The notes under the pieces: model-generated | The model's database searches: none | Told to the model about the DNA's origin: nothing | The model's input: the letters and a program-made list of their open reading frames with translations, nothing else | Source: G963422275 sp963422275 | GTDB lineage: Bacteria > Pseudomonadota > Alphaproteobacteria > Rhodobacterales > Rhodobacteraceae | Reading direction: 5' to 3' | Length of the DNA stretch: 64,000 nucleotides | Assembly: GCA_963422275.1 (NCBI GenBank) | Contig: OY729418.1 | Location: 620,001 to 684,000, forward strand | Program-made: the position numbers and the translations under genes | Shown here: piece after piece, positions 54,178 through 63,144 of the stretch | Position numbering within the stretch: position 1 is the stretch's first letter | Layout: each line of letters opens with the position of its first letter

Positions 54178-54540
54178 AGACTGTTGCGGAAGCGGGCGTT
54201 TTCTCTGCGTTTCGCCTGCTAGGGCCAGGTGTTGTGCGCCTAGCGGTGGTTGATGGGTGGCTGCAGTGCCTTCCGGCCGCCTTGAGCAGGTCAAGCGCCA
54301 TCGCCTTAAGGGTCGTTTCGCCTCCACGGCCCGCCGTCCCCTGAACCGGGGTCGAACCGCCGGGAAGCGCCGCTTCAGGATGCCGACCTTTCGCAGCGTG
54401 CTGTCGGGACCCACGCGCTCGGCCGCCACCGTCATGAAGAAATCCATCGGTCTCTCCCTCAACCGAACTTCATGACAATGACTTGCAGCCCTTCGGCGCG
54501 ACATGCCCATGACCGGAGGGGCGCGTTTCGCAACGACCTT
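54178..54540 (-). mobile_element. IS-F derivative, MITE-sized
   Basis: AAGACTGTTGCGGAAGCGGG at the left and CGCGTTTCGCAACGACCTT at the right bound about 360 bp. On the minus strand the transposase start (MDFFMTVAAERVGPDSTLRK, VGILKRRF) is followed almost at once by the other end. It can only move in trans, if at all. Confidence 0.7.
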
Positions 54541-54679
54541 TATCTTTGAGTGGATACGAAGTAGAATGCATCAAAGTTCATCGTGATGCATTTTTGGCGG
54601 ATGTCACAAGTTCGAGGGTGGGTTGGAAATAGCAATGGCAACCCTCTCGCCAAAAGGGATCAACAAGGAGGGACAAGCC

Positions 54680-55717
54680 TTGACACATTCACTTGCGCGA
54701 CGCGCATTCAATGCGCTCGCCGGCATGACTTTGATGCTTTCGATTTTGACGTCTCCGACATTTGCCGAAACTGCCGAACTTATTTTCAACGTTTTCATTC
54801 CCCGACCGGCGCCGCTCTACAAGAGCGGCTTGGAACCTTGGGCCCGAGACGTTGAGGCCGCGTCGGAAGGAACGCTGAAAATCACGATCCCGACCTCCTC
54901 TCTTGCGCCGCCCGCGCGGCAATACGACATCGTGCAGGACGGGGTGGCCGACATGTCGGTGGCACCGCTTGCCTTTCGCGACAAGCAGTTGAGCCTCTAC
55001 ACCATCGGGGCGATCCCGCTCATCGCCGAGACCGCCAAGGGCGCTTCGATCGCCTTTTGGGACACACACGAAAAGTTTCTTGCAGACGTGAACCAGTGGC
55101 AAGACTTTGTGCCGCTGACGCTGTTCACGCTGGGAGCACCGAGCATTCTCTCGAACAGCCATCCGATCCTTTCCAAGGGCGATCTGGACGGATTCAAGGT
55201 TCTTGCCGTCGGCAAGGAGAAGATCGCCACTTGGCGCAACTTGGGTGCATCCCCCGTCGGCGGCAGCGGTCAAAAGCCTTTTGAGGTCGTGTCAAGTGGC
55301 GTTGCCGACGGAACAACGAACCCGCTCGGAACTGCGGTGGTTCAGGGCTTGCTCGAAGCGACCAAGCACGTGACTCTGGTGCCGGGAGGAATGGGGGGAC
55401 GCTCGGCGTTTGCCATCTTCATCGGCCGCGATCGATTCGAAGCCCTGCCGGCGCTAGCGCAGAGAGCCCTGATTGACACGTCCGGCGCGAGGCTGGCAGG
55501 AAAAATCGGCGCGATCATGGATGGACACGACGCCTTCGGGTTGAAGCGCTTCACCGAGAAAGGCATCAAGGTGCACGAGGCGCCACAAGCTTTCGTCGAC
55601 GATGTCCGCGAAGCGAGCGCGTTTGTGACCGAGGCCTGGACCGAAACGGCCGAAGGTCTTGGCGTTGACCCCGCCGCCGCTCTGGCGCATTTCCGCTCGG
55701 TAGCCGCGAGCCAGTAA
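54680..55717 (+). CDS. TRAP transporter solute-binding protein (DctP)
   Basis: 345 aa. I choose TTG 54680 because AAGGAGGG lies 7 nt upstream and it gives a clean signal peptide (ARRAFNALAGMTLMLSILTS, cleaved near FAE-TAE); ATG 54635 has no such site. The mature protein has TRAP-SBP features: LEPWARDVEAASEGTLKITI, ADMSVAPLAFRDKQLS and DLDGFKVLAVGKEKIATWRN. It binds a carboxylate (or related anion) in the periplasm and docks on DctQ/DctM encoded next. Ligand not predictable. Confidence 0.9.
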   Translation: MTHSLARRAFNALAGMTLMLSILTSPTFAETAELIFNVFIPRPAPLYKSGLEPWARDVEAASEGTLKITIPTSSLAPPARQYDIVQDGVADMSVAPLAFRDKQLSLYTIGAIPLIAETAKGASIAFWDTHEKFLADVNQWQDFVPLTLFTLGAPSILSNSHPILSKGDLDGFKVLAVGKEKIATWRNLGASPVGGSGQKPFEVVSSGVADGTTNPLGTAVVQGLLEATKHVTLVPGGMGGRSAFAIFIGRDRFEALPALAQRALIDTSGARLAGKIGAIMDGHDAFGLKRFTEKGIKVHEAPQAFVDDVREASAFVTEAWTETAEGLGVDPAAALAHFRSVAASQ

Positions 55718-55729
55718 TGCGACTCCGAC

Positions 55730-55753
55730 GCAACGGGCGTCCAGGCCCGTTGC
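55730..55753 (+). promoter_or_regulatory. Intercistronic hairpin between dctP and dctQ
   Basis: GCAACGGGC (55730-55738) and GCCCGTTGC (55745-55753) form a perfect 9-bp stem with a 6-nt loop, 13 nt after the dctP stop. There is no T-run, so it is more likely an mRNA-stability or partial termination element than a full terminator. Confidence 0.75.
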
Positions 55754-55780
55754 CCTCCCAAAGCGCTGAACCGGGCCGCA

Positions 55781-56302
55781 ATGTCCGATAGCCTTGGCAA
55801 ATGGGACCGCTGGGGCGCGGTTTTGCCGCGATTGCTGTCGTACATAGCGGCGGCCGGAATATTCATGCTGATGGCGCTGGTCTTCGTTTCGGTGTTCTTC
55901 CGCTACGTGCTGAACTACCCGATCATCGCAACCGAAGACATGATGGCGATGCTGCTGGGCTTCACGATCTTCACAGCCGTTCCCGGCGTGACGCTCTCTC
56001 GTGGCCACATCTGCGTCGAGCTTCTGACCGCTCCTTTCCGCCGATTCCCTGCGGCCAATCGCTTTAGGCTGATTCTGATCGACATCGGTGTCGTTGCCAT
56101 GACCCTGTACATGGCGAAGCGCCTGTTTGATCAGGCGGAGCGCTTCAAGAGCCGCGAGACGGGAACGCCGCTCATGGATTGGCCGCTCTATCCCTTCGCG
56201 TATGCGTTTGCTGCACTTCTGGTTCTTGGCGCCGTGCTGTTTGCGCTGCGCGCAATCAAGGACCGCGGGCAGGTTGCTTCGAAAGGCGAGACCTCGCTGT
56301 GA
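55781..56302 (+). CDS. TRAP transporter small permease (DctQ)
   Basis: 173-aa inner-membrane subunit with four predicted helices (YIAAAGIFMLMALVFVSVFF; MLLGFTIFTAVPGVTLS; LILIDIGVVAMTLYMA; YAFAALLVLGAVLFALRA). The segment FFRYVLNYPIIATEDMMAML and the SRGHICVELL block after helix two are typical of DctQ. Its stop overlaps the DctM start by 4 nt. Confidence 0.9.
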   Translation: MSDSLGKWDRWGAVLPRLLSYIAAAGIFMLMALVFVSVFFRYVLNYPIIATEDMMAMLLGFTIFTAVPGVTLSRGHICVELLTAPFRRFPAANRFRLILIDIGVVAMTLYMAKRLFDQAERFKSRETGTPLMDWPLYPFAYAFAALLVLGAVLFALRAIKDRGQVASKGETSL

Positions 56303-57615
56303 CCGAACTGCTGATCGGAATCCTTGCCCTGCTCGTCATCGCGGGTCTGGGCTTCCCTCTCGGCTTTGCGCTCCTGCTGGTCGGATCGGCAGGGTTCGCC
56401 TACGTTCACCCGCGCGGTCTCGATGCAGCGGGAATCGTGGCGGGTCAGCAGATTTTGGAACTCGCCGCCAACTACCAGTTTGCAGTGCTTCCATTGTTCA
56501 TCCTGATGGGCGTTTTCGTGACCCGATCCGGTATCGCCGACAATCTGTATGACACGGCAAGCAAATGGCTTGGGCATATGCGCGGCGGATTGGCGCTGTC
56601 CACCGTGACTGCCTGCGGCGGCATGGCGGCGATTTCCGGCTCCTCCATGGCAACGGCCGCAACAATGACCAAAGTCGCGATTCCGGCAATGCGAAGGTAC
56701 AATTACGACGATGCATTCTCAGCTGGAACCGTCGCTGCAGGCGGGACCATCGGCATCCTCATCCCACCCTCAGGCGCGCTCATCGTGTACGGGCTCTTGG
56801 CCGAGGTCGACATCGCGAAACTGTTCATGGCGGGCCTGATCCCCGGCGTGATCTCGGTGATCTTCTACATCGTCGCAATTCAGATTGTCTGCAGCCTCAA
56901 GCCGCACTGGGCGCCGCGAGGCGAACGCACGCCATGGCGTGAACGGATGGTTGCAATCAAGGACATCTGGAGCGTCGCCGCCCTGTTCCTGTTGATCATG
57001 GGCGGCATTTTCTTTGGCGTGTTCACGGCATCCGAAGGCGGCGGGGTTGGAGCTGGCGGAGCTCTGCTGATCGCCATCAAGCGACGCCGGATGACCTTGC
57101 GCATTTTCGTTGAAAGCCTTTTCGAGGCCGGAAAACTGACCGCGACGGTCTTTTCTGTCGGCTTCGGCGCGCTCATGCTCAATCAGTTCGTCAACTTCGC
57201 TGGTGCGCCTCAGGAAATCCTAGCTTTCATCAACGGTCTAGGGATCGGTCCCTGGGGTGTCGTGGCGGTTATTCTGATGTGTTACGTCGTGTTGGGCATG
57301 ATTGTCGACGGGCCGGCCATGATCTTCCTGACCGTGCCGATTTTCGTTCCCTTGGTCGACGGCCTGCCGCTTCCAATCGATCCGGATCTCAAGCTGGTCT
57401 GGTGGGGGATCATCGTGGTTGTTGCCGTCGAGATCAGCCTCATCACGCCTCCCATCGGAATGAACGTCTTCGTCATCGCTTCGATGCTGCCGGAAATCTC
57501 GCTGATGCGGATTTATCGGGGGATCACGGCCTTCTTTGTCGCAGACATAGCTCGTCTGGCGCTTTTCGTCTCCATGCCGGGGCTTGCACTTTGGCTCGTG
57601 CGTCTGCTGACATGA
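56299..57615 (+). CDS. TRAP transporter large permease (DctM)
   Basis: 438 aa from GTG 56299, which overlaps the dctQ stop (GTGA); the open frame upstream lies over dctQ. Twelve helices are expected. Family marks: LPLFILMGVFVTRSGIADNL, ACGGMAAISGSSMATAATM, TVAAGGTIGILIPPSGALIV, SEGGGVGAGGAL and EISLITPPIGMNVFVIA. It uses an ion gradient to import the substrate bound by DctP. Last gene of the TRAP operon. Confidence 0.93.
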   Translation: MTELLIGILALLVIAGLGFPLGFALLLVGSAGFAYVHPRGLDAAGIVAGQQILELAANYQFAVLPLFILMGVFVTRSGIADNLYDTASKWLGHMRGGLALSTVTACGGMAAISGSSMATAATMTKVAIPAMRRYNYDDAFSAGTVAAGGTIGILIPPSGALIVYGLLAEVDIAKLFMAGLIPGVISVIFYIVAIQIVCSLKPHWAPRGERTPWRERMVAIKDIWSVAALFLLIMGGIFFGVFTASEGGGVGAGGALLIAIKRRRMTLRIFVESLFEAGKLTATVFSVGFGALMLNQFVNFAGAPQEILAFINGLGIGPWGVVAVILMCYVVLGMIVDGPAMIFLTVPIFVPLVDGLPLPIDPDLKLVWWGIIVVVAVEISLITPPIGMNVFVIASMLPEISLMRIYRGITAFFVADIARLALFVSMPGLALWLVRLLT

Positions 57616-58139
57616 CCGCGACTGGCAACAGATATCTTGCCGGATGAGGGTCCCGCTTCAAGACCCATGCGTCGATCTCGCTTATATGCCCATAGCTGTC
57701 GATTATCGAAAGCGGAGGCTTGGGAACAAAACTGAAGTTTGGCCAATCCATGCCGAACAAAACAAAATGCTGCTAATGAGCCCATCCGAGCAATGTCAGG
57801 CTTCCTGTGGACAGGAGGGGTGTGCGATTCTGGCGTTTCAATGGCTTCGTGGAGCAGGTTCTGGCACGCCCGGCATACGCGGGCGAGGCACCGACATTCC
57901 CGACGATCCATCGGCAACCGCAAAAACACTCCCGAAATCCACAGAACCGACATCAGTCCGGCTTTCGAAACGGTCCTCCGCCAGTTTCCCCCATGCATCG
58001 CTCCATCGTGCAGATCTCCTCCAGAAACCCCAGCTTTTGCGCGACGATGCATCTGCCCTTGGTTTCAGCCGCCTCGCGAGCGGCGACCACAGCCTAGATC
58101 CAGCCTCTGCCAACACCACGCTACGGAAAAATTCTTTCG
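57616..58139. other. Intergenic region after the TRAP operon
   Basis: No recognised gene. A minus-strand reading (FGMDWPNFSFVPKPPLSIID, SYGHISEIDAWVLKRDPHPA, near 57640-57755) might be a fragment, but has no family I can name. No clear terminator. Confidence 0.3.
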
Positions 58140-58544
58140 TTACCAAAGCCGATTGACGCCATAACGGTCGAACACCGCATCGACTGACACGATTGCCAGA
58201 TCGTGCGTCAAGGCCTGCGCGATGAGCATTCGGTCGAACGGGTCGCGGTGATGGTTAGGCAAGCACCCAGCACGTTCGGCATCGGCGCAGCTGATCGCTA
58301 GATCAGCGAAGCCTTGGCCGACGATGCAACCCGCGATATCCATTGCTATGGCCTCGCCGACTGGTAGTTTGCCGAGGCGTAATTTGGTGGCGATCTCCCA
58401 AGCGGACGCTGCACTAACCACAATGTCATTTGACTCGTCCGCGATCACGCTGCGCGCGGTTTCAGACAAACGCCCACTGTCTGCGATCCACCAGAGAAAC
58501 GCATGGCTGTCCAGAAGTGTTCGCACCACTACCTGCCTTCCCAT
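58140..58544 (-). CDS. vapC: PIN-domain toxin (VapC family)
   Basis: 134-aa ribonuclease toxin. The first acidic residue is in LLDSHAFLWWI, the next block is VVSAASAWEIATKLRLGKLP, and the last acidic cluster is HHRDPFDRMLIAQALTHDLA followed by IVSVDAVFDRYGV. This is the short VapC subgroup paired with Phd/YefM-type antitoxins. It overlaps the antitoxin gene by 16 nt. The frame is intact and the pair is likely functional. Confidence 0.92.
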   Translation of the reverse strand: MGRQVVVRTLLDSHAFLWWIADSGRLSETARSVIADESNDIVVSAASAWEIATKLRLGKLPVGEAIAMDIAGCIVGQGFADLAISCADAERAGCLPNHHRDPFDRMLIAQALTHDLAIVSVDAVFDRYGVNRLW

Positions 58545-58762
58545 ACCATCAGTTCCTCCTCCGGCAACGGGTCGAAGAAACTCTCGGGAATGACAATTTT
58601 CCCCTTGAGGACATCGGGCTGGCGCTTGCTCTGGGGCCGACAGCCGACGAGTCGCGCGACGGGTTCGCCCCGGCGGGCGATCACGACATCCTCACCAGCC
58701 TCGACCTGCGCTAGAAGTCGGGAGAGTTGAGTCTTGGCTTGATGGACATTGACGACAAGCAT
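58529..58762 (-). CDS. vapB: Phd/YefM-type antitoxin (VapB)
   Basis: 77 aa from ATG 58762. The N-terminus VNVHQAKTQLSRLLAQVEAG followed by VVIARRGEPVARLVG is the Phd/YefM fold that binds the promoter; the C-terminal part (ESFFDPLPEEELMVWEG) should wrap the toxin. It overlaps the PIN toxin gene. The operon probably represses itself. Confidence 0.9.
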   Translation of the reverse strand: MLVVNVHQAKTQLSRLLAQVEAGEDVVIARRGEPVARLVGCRPQSKRQPDVLKGKIVIPESFFDPLPEEELMVWEGR

Positions 58763-58853
58763 TGCTTTTACCTTACCAATGATTTAGCTATTATTTTAGC
58801 TAGATAATTGGCGAGGTCAAGGCAACCTGCACTTGTACCATTCGGCCAAAAGA

Positions 58854-59307
58854 CTGTTGCGAAATGCTCAAGTCTGATCTCGGACATGCATAGTTTCAGG
58901 TTCCGCAAGTTGTTTTGAATTGCAATCGAGGGAAAGGTGGATGGATTTTCATGGCGATGGTTGTCGCGCGCGTGGCGCCGGACAACGTGCTTCACAGAGT
59001 TGGTGCTCTGATGCACTGGCAGTGGTCGGCGCGTGCCAAGCTGCTAGATGCTGCCCTTGCCGTGGCGGCACACCGGCAGCTCCTTGGAAACGCGGTCCGG
59101 CGTCAGAACCAGCAGAGGAACACGGCTGCCAAGTTCATGTCATCAAGCCGCCCGCCTGCTTTCAGGATCCCGCTGGCCAGCGCCTGCATCAATGCGGGAC
59201 GGCGATCCGGCCATCCATTCGAGCGTACTGATAGCCTGCGCAACCAGCACCGCCACCACAGGGCTTCCTCGGTAGTGGCGTTCAGATGCAGGGTTCTGAA
59301 CTAACAG
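58854..59307 (+). mobile_element. IS-F remnant
   Basis: AAGACTGTTGCGAAATGC at the left matches the IS-F end. The transposase start is recognisable but shifted (MDFHGDGCRARGAG.. in one frame, RVAPDNVLHRVGALMHWQWS in another). The right end is near 59307. It is joined to an ATPase fragment. Confidence 0.6.
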
Positions 59308-59426
59308 ACTTGACCCTCGACGATGTTCTGCATGTCGTCGAACAGCAGCACAACCGGGTGCTTCCATCCGGCAGGCGAAAAATGTTTTTGAGCGCGAGAA
59401 AGTGCCAATCGATCAGGATCTGTCAT
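59301..59426 (-). pseudogene. Fragment of an ATPase, possibly paralogous to the next gene
   Basis: A 41-codon frame from ATG 59426 reads LSRAQKHFSPAGWKHPVVLL then FDDMQNIVEGQV. The W-K-x-P-hhhLhFDD pattern matches the Walker B region of the AAA ATPase at 59635-60972 (WKRPLSLMFDEAQD). The upstream frame (59423-59611) overlaps it by ATGA. It seems to be a scrap of a second, related ATPase cut by IS-F. Confidence 0.4.
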
Positions 59427-59634
59427 AATTCCGGGCCTTCTTCCGGTGCCAGCGCATAAACGGTCTTCGCCGAGAGGCTCCGGGAAGGGTGTCTGATCCG
59501 CCGTCTTTTCACATCTCGCAGAGACCGCGAGAGCAGGGCGGTCTCGCTGACACCGGGAACGTCCAAACGAGGCGGCGTGGATGCTGTCAATCTAGGTCTC
59601 GCGGCCAACAATGAAGTGCGTCGTTTCGCGTTCT

Positions 59635-60972
59635 TCAGTTCCGATGAAATTCATGAGTCTCGCGGGAACGAAATCGGACACTGCGATCTCCATCTGTTTG
59701 ACGCTTCCGGAGCGGCAGGCGGCGCAGAGGTTTGGGATCGGGTTCGGGGGCCATTTCGAAGCCGCGCATCAAGAAATCATGGAAGCTCGGGATCGGGCAC
59801 ACTAGCTTGCCACGGCCGTTCGACTGCAACACGCCCTTGCCAATCAGGTGGCCGCGAAACACCTTGGCTGTCATACCTTCCGGAAGGCCGCTTTCCGGCA
59901 GCGCGGCGTCAGTCGCCTTAATATAGGCGAGCACTTTGCCGCGTGGTTCCCCCTTATCGGGCAGCCACCGCATGACTTCGCGAACCAGCTCTTTCGCGTC
60001 CTCCATCTCGTCACTGACGCGCTCCCAGTAATAGTTCTCCCGGCGCTTGCGTCCGTCCACGAGCACCGCCCGTCCGTCCACTTTCGCGAGCCGTCCGTTC
60101 GCTTCAACAAGACCCCGCGCGAGCGCCTGCATCGACACGGTCAGGTGCTGTGGCCAACCATTCGACCGCGTTGCCAGCTCGGCCGGCCAGTCGATGTCGG
60201 CACCAGCCCTGTCGACGTGGAATTCATCCAACAACATCTCCACCGCATGCACAACGTCTTCATCTGGAAGCGGCGCGAGCGTGTAGGTCGCTCCGTCAGC
60301 GATGCGGCTCAGGCCGCGCGCATTGGCAACGGAGCGCGTGTTGGCGAGGCCAGCCAGCACCGGCACCACGGGAAGCTTGTGGATGGCGAGGTGCAGGGGC
60401 CGCAGCACACGAACCTGGGGACTGGAGATGTCCTGCGCCTCGTCGAACATTAGGGAGAGCGGGCGCTTCCACTCGTGGGGCGGGAGCATTTCGGCGACAA
60501 CATCGAGCGAGGGATATGGAGGAGCCAGAGTCATGCCGGTGGCAATCCCGGTACGGAGTCCGAAAACCGCCGCGTCTGCATCGAAATTCTCGTTCACGGT
60601 CTGCTTGAACTGCTGCACCCTGTCGGGAGCCACGGCCTTTACAATCGCTTCCGCGAGACTGTGCATAGAATCGAGCACGGACAGGTCAAGCTCGACGGCG
60701 TCGGGCGCCGCGTCGTCTGCGGCCCAGCACTTTCGCAGATGCGAGAGCAGAGCTGACTTGCCAGCACCGGGCGCACCCTGCACAATGCGGGTTTCACCTG
60801 CGGTTTTTTCTTTCCAAGACCCCTTGACGCTGCCTAGGGCACGCTGGCACGCGCCCTCGATTTCGGCGATCTCGAACTCGCGGCCGACGAAGAACATCGC
60901 CGGCGCGCGGTCCGTGCGGTTGGCGAATGCCTCGAGACCTTCCACATCAGGGCTGGCGATACTGCCGTTCAT
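59635..60972 (-). CDS. AAA-type ATPase of unknown role
   Basis: 445 aa from ATG 60972; the frame to 61062 gives a longer N-terminus without support. Residues 28-60 (FVGREFEIAEIEGACQRAL) are the usual lead into an AAA_16-type domain. Walker A is GAPGAGKS (66-73), Walker B LMFDEAQD (~175-182), sensor region VPVLAGLANTRSVANARGLS. The C-terminal part (330-445) is helical with a possible winged helix (KVFRGHLIGKGVLQSNGRGK, LVCPIPSFHDFLMRGFEMAP). It resembles ATPases of the ExeA/TniB/ORC-like group. Possible roles are transposition, plasmid or defence functions; none can be fixed. No operon partner is intact. Confidence 0.75.
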   Translation of the reverse strand: MNGSIASPDVEGLEAFANRTDRAPAMFFVGREFEIAEIEGACQRALGSVKGSWKEKTAGETRIVQGAPGAGKSALLSHLRKCWAADDAAPDAVELDLSVLDSMHSLAEAIVKAVAPDRVQQFKQTVNENFDADAAVFGLRTGIATGMTLAPPYPSLDVVAEMLPPHEWKRPLSLMFDEAQDISSPQVRVLRPLHLAIHKLPVVPVLAGLANTRSVANARGLSRIADGATYTLAPLPDEDVVHAVEMLLDEFHVDRAGADIDWPAELATRSNGWPQHLTVSMQALARGLVEANGRLAKVDGRAVLVDGRKRRENYYWERVSDEMEDAKELVREVMRWLPDKGEPRGKVLAYIKATDAALPESGLPEGMTAKVFRGHLIGKGVLQSNGRGKLVCPIPSFHDFLMRGFEMAPEPDPKPLRRLPLRKRQTDGDRSVRFRSRETHEFHRN

Positions 60973-61074
60973 TTTCCGGCGTTCTCCCGTCTGCCGCCTG
61001 CGGTCGGAGCGCATTCTATCATGACCGGCGGCGCATGTCACTTGGTCAAGCAGCGCTGCCACCCGTGAAACTTT

Positions 61075-61410
61075 TCAAAGTATTGAAAAATCTATTGAAT
61101 TTTTCTTGAACTGGAAAGGCCAGCAGATTGGAGAGTTCAGGAGAGATGAATGCCGGCCGGCGACACCTTTACCCAAGGCGTGGCGACCGCCGTCGGTATC
61201 CAGAAGCTTCTGCATGACAAGCAGTTTCCGGTCCAGCTCTCTGATCTCCATGTCAGCAATCTTGGAAGTGGAAAGCGGCCCGTCCTGGAACGCTTGGACG
61301 GTCTCCTGCTTGTGCCGGAGTGGCATGACCGGCCCAAACTCGTCGAGGAACGACTGGATGTGACGGAAACCGCCGGTCGCTGTCACCCACTTGTGCGTGC
61401 TCCTAGCCAG
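61075..61410 (-). pseudogene. Fragment of an unrecognised gene upstream of the AAA ATPase
   Basis: The minus strand reads ARSTHKWVTATGGFRHIQSF, LDEFGPVMPLRHKQETVQAF and LSTSKIADMEIRELDRKLLV, MQKLLDTDGGRHALG, coherent and coding-like with charged helices. It has the same strand as the ATPase and ends 100 nt upstream of its start. The 5' end is lost. No family is recognised. Confidence 0.4.
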
Positions 61411-61496
61411 CAAGCTCTCAAGGGCCGCTGAGCAGCGCATCCCGCTCCGCATAACAACGGGTGCATCTGCCGCGCATCAAGCTGGCAATACTTGAA

Positions 61497-62033
61497 GGCT
61501 CAATCGCGAATCGCAGGCATGTCCTGGCGCTGGCGGCTGCGAGGCAGGCTCTTGGCGATGGATGCCTGCCGAGCACGACGAGATGGAACCGCCTCGGACA
61601 GCTGTCGAGATGCTTGGTAGCGATGCCGCAGAAACGCCGCAGGAAGCCCTTGATCTGGCTGTGGCGACTGTTGACCGTCTGGATGTGCACGGCCCCGCGC
61701 ACCCGCTCGCCGGCGAAGCGGGTGACGCTCTCGCGAGGATGCCGAGCGCCGCCAGCGAGGCCTGCGGTTCAGGTTCCGCTCGCCCTTGCGGCTTTCGAGC
61801 GCGAAGGTCTCGTCGGTCTCGACAATCCCGGCGAGCAACGCGGCGAAGGACAGCCACCGCTCCTTGCGGTGCAGCCCGGACAGCGCCGTGCCCCGGGACA
61901 CCGCGCCGCCGTCAGTTCATCGATGCTGGAAACCCAGTCCAAAAACTGCGCCCGATCCATTGTTTTGCTCCCCAAGGTCAATGCAAGTCGGAACCGAGTG
62001 CATCGCATGCGCCTGCGAAGTGCGAACAGAGCC
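61497..62033 (-). mobile_element. IS-E remnant (IS1595-like)
   Basis: GGCTCAATCGCGAATCG at the left and GCGAACAGAGCC at the right match other IS-E ends. On the minus strand the transposase start (MDRAQFLDWVSSIDELT), the DDE region (LAGIVETDETFALESRKGER) and the end (HIQTVNSRHSQIKGFLRRFC, GIATKHLDSC) are read in different frames. It is the most complete IS-E copy. The flanks show no target duplication. Confidence 0.75.
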
Positions 62034-62036
62034 TAA

Positions 62037-62092
62037 ATGTTTGAACTGCCGTCGGTGTTGAAACTCCAGACAATCTCAGGAGGCTCGCTAGG
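62037..62092 (-). repeat. Duplicated scrap of the ASST-like gene
   Basis: About 54 bp (ATGTTTGAACTGCCGTCGGT and following) are nearly identical to 44710-44764 inside the ASST-like gene; the minus-strand reading is WSFNTDGSSNI in both. It lies exactly between the IS-E end and the CTAG of IS-C, so it was carried here or left behind by IS-mediated rearrangement. Confidence 0.85.
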
Positions 62093-63140
62093 GAACCTCT
62101 GATTTGAGGGTTTTTCTGGTTTTGGCTGCGGAAACTGTCCTTCCCGGCTGAACCGGTCGGTTTTCAGCGGTCCGGAAGCCCCAAATGCGCGTTTTCGGGG
62201 CTGAACCGCCGCCGGTTCAGCTCCCGCGGGGCCGACCCCGGCAAATTCCGGACACGCTTCTCCCTTGTCACGACAGGTGCGGCTGGGCAATCATCAGGTT
62301 CGAGAAGCCCAGAAGCAGCGCAAGCCGTTGCACGTTCCTCTTCAGACCTCGATACCGAATCATGTCGCAGCCGAACACCCGCTCGCGATCCGGAACGGAT
62401 GCTCCACCCACGCACGCACCCTAGCCTTGCCTTCTCCACCAGAGAATCCGTGCTGCCCGGCGCCAGCGTCCGGCGCTGGCCCGGGGTCAGGGCAATCTGC
62501 CGCGACACATCGCGATGCGCGTGCTCCGCGCGCTTGCCGATCCCGCGATATCCAGAGTCACCCCGGACTTGCTCCTCCTCGCCGTGCAGAAGCCGGTCCG
62601 AAGGCGCCGAGATGATGGTGCCCTTCTTCAGCACCCCCCCCCCCCCCGCTCGGCCAAGTGATCCCGGATCTCCCGAACGGCAGGTACACCAGTCCGCGGC
62701 GCTCCAGCCGGTAGCGGAAGTCGGGATCGTCGTCTCGTCCAGAACCTTCTCAAGAACCGCCCCGGCAAAGCGCCGGATGCTCTCCGCCTCGCAAGCTGAT
62801 CCTCCATCGCCAGATCGCTCAGGTTGCAGAACGGCTGCACGCAGTGCGCGCGCAGCATCGCCGACAGCGGATGCGGCTGTCGCCCCTTGCCGCCGCCCTT
62901 CGGATGCGTCGGCGCAATGCCAGCCTCCAGTCGTGCCCATGAGATCACGCCGTTCATCCGCTCCGGAAAGATCTCGCGGTGCGTCTTGCGCTTGTTGCAA
63001 TCGCATTCGAGGCTGGCAAAGGTCAATTGCCGAAGGCGCTGCATGTCGTGATCCCCCAAAAGAAAGGCGTGGCGCAAGACAGCGAGTGCGCACCGGATGC
63101 GCAATGACACGCCCAAAATCAGGCTATATTCAGAGGTTCC
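62093..63140 (-). mobile_element. IS-C copy with both ends and CTAG duplication
   Basis: 1048 bp between GGAACCTCTGATTTGA and TATTCAGAGGTTCC, flanked by CTAG at 62089-62092 and 63141-63144. The minus-strand transposase is in pieces: MQRLRQLTFASLECD near 63045, LSAMLRAHCVQPFCNLSDLA, ATIPTSATGW, and the C-terminal block near 62300. A run of 14 C (62634-62647) disrupts the middle and part of the gene is deleted. It is useful for defining the element's ends. Confidence 0.88.
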
Positions 63141-63144
63141 CTAG

